This document shows, in pieces, positions 4,646 through 5,038 of a stretch of 5,038 bases of DNA (the first letter of the stretch is position 1; each line of letters opens with the position of its first letter). The stretch is from NCBI GenBank assembly GCA_014729705.1, contig WJJK01000292.1, positions 1 through 5,038 of the forward strand. Reading direction: 5' to 3'. The notes under the pieces were generated by a model. The model was given only the letters and a program-made list of their open reading frames with translations, was not told the origin of the DNA and made no database searches. This DNA comes from Candidatus Altarchaeales archaeon (lineage in GTDB: Archaea; Altiarchaeota; Altiarchaeia; IMC4; SCGC-AAA252-I15). The position numbers were made by a program, and so were the translations under genes.

Positions 4646-5038
4646 GTGCGCCCTGGTTGGGATGAGTATTTCGCTTTGTTGGTTGAAGTCGTAGCCCTAA
4701 GAAGCACCTGCTATAGACGTCAGGTGGGGGCTTTGGTTGCCAATGGGGATAAAGAGATTGTGTCAACCGGGTTCAATGGTAACGTTCGCGGAGCCCTTCA
4801 CTGCGATGAGGTGGGTTGTGTTAAGGATGAGATGGGTTTGAAAAGCGGGGAGGGTGCGGAGTGGTGTACCGCGGTTCACGCCGAACAGAATGCGTTAATC
4901 CAGGCGGGCAAGAAAAGCAGGGATTCAACCATGTATGTTAACGCTTTCCCCTGTAAGATATGTGCTAGACAGATTGTTAATGCCGGTATAATGCGTGTGG
5001 TTATCTCGGGGGAGTATACTGATAAGGATGGGCTGAGG
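4646..5038 (+). CDS. Deoxycytidylate (dCMP) deaminase, 3' end outside the window
   Basis: The frame runs open from GTG 4646 to the window edge, giving 131 residues of a zinc-dependent dCMP deaminase (ComEB/DCTD type). The enzyme converts dCMP to dUMP in the cytoplasm and so feeds thymidylate synthesis. Family landmarks appear in order: RPGWDEYF at the start, R19-S-T-C22-x-R-R-x-V-G28-A, T41-G-F-N-G45, H52-C-D-E-V-G-C58, the catalytic H78-A-E80-Q-N-A-L (zinc His and proton-shuttling Glu) and P102-C103-x-x-C106 (the two zinc cysteines). Family members usually have about 150-180 residues, so roughly 20-50 are missing. Start: GTG 4646 has GGAGAG 6 nt upstream and matches the family's N terminus. 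The gene is divergent from the pilin-like gene across 80 nt and is probably not functionally linked to the surface genes. All catalytic residues are present, so it should be active. Confidence 0.93.
   Translation, partial: MRPGWDEYFALLVEVVALRSTCYRRQVGALVANGDKEIVSTGFNGNVRGALHCDEVGCVKDEMGLKSGEGAEWCTAVHAEQNALIQAGKKSRDSTMYVNAFPCKICARQIVNAGIMRVVISGEYTDKDGLR

Noticed and set aside
4566..4766. N-terminal extension of the pilin-like protein by 67 residues
   Set aside because: It would run antisense through the conserved start of the deaminase gene, and would place the class III signal peptide in the interior of the protein. The ATG at 4565 gives the canonical short leader.

Overview
The window looks like a piece of an archaeal chromosome, probably from an uncultivated, DPANN-like or related euryarchaeal lineage. 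The strongest evidence is a pilin-like gene with a textbook archaeal class III signal peptide (KG|QAATEY, Glu at +5 after the cleavage site). Supporting signs are T/A-rich TATA-like elements about 25-30 nt upstream of start codons that lack Shine-Dalgarno sequences, several GTG/TTG starts, a U-rich terminator-like tract, and a small, tightly packed gene set dominated by surface and membrane proteins. The lineage is an inference; no rRNA or other phylogenetic marker is present apart from a partial dCMP deaminase.

Layout. Plus strand, left: a three-repeat TPR protein (68-454), followed after 5 nt by a PAP2-type membrane phosphatase (460-1023) that starts on GTG with no visible ribosome binding site. 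Its reading frame is open upstream across an in-frame A-AAA-AAC slippery heptamer in the TPR gene, so a -1 slip would fuse the two proteins. Minus strand, 991-4565: five consecutive genes separated by only 12-45 nt. In transcription order they are a class III signal peptide pilin-like protein, a seven-helix membrane protein of unknown function, a 402-residue lipoprotein built from 12 cysteine pairs, a signal-peptide/Thr-Pro-linker/Cys-rich/C-terminal-anchor protein, and a YdjM-like (DUF457) membrane protein whose 3' end overlaps the PAP2 gene tail to tail. Plus strand, right: the 5' part of a deoxycytidylate deaminase gene, divergent from the pilin gene and cut by the window edge.

How the parts may work together. 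The minus-strand run encodes only exported or membrane proteins. Two of them are rich in paired cysteines (24 and 12 cysteines, both even), which suggests disulfide-stabilised ectodomains on the cell surface next to a pilus-like filament subunit. I infer a surface-structure locus (adhesion, envelope or filament assembly); no assembly ATPase, prepilin peptidase or thiol oxidase lies in the window, so this remains a hypothesis. The TPR/PAP2 pair may act in isoprenoid or lipid phosphate metabolism at the membrane. The dCMP deaminase belongs to pyrimidine deoxynucleotide synthesis and is probably unrelated to the surface genes.

No tRNA, rRNA, CRISPR array, insertion sequence or integrase was seen. 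There is no gene-free stretch longer than about 80 nt.
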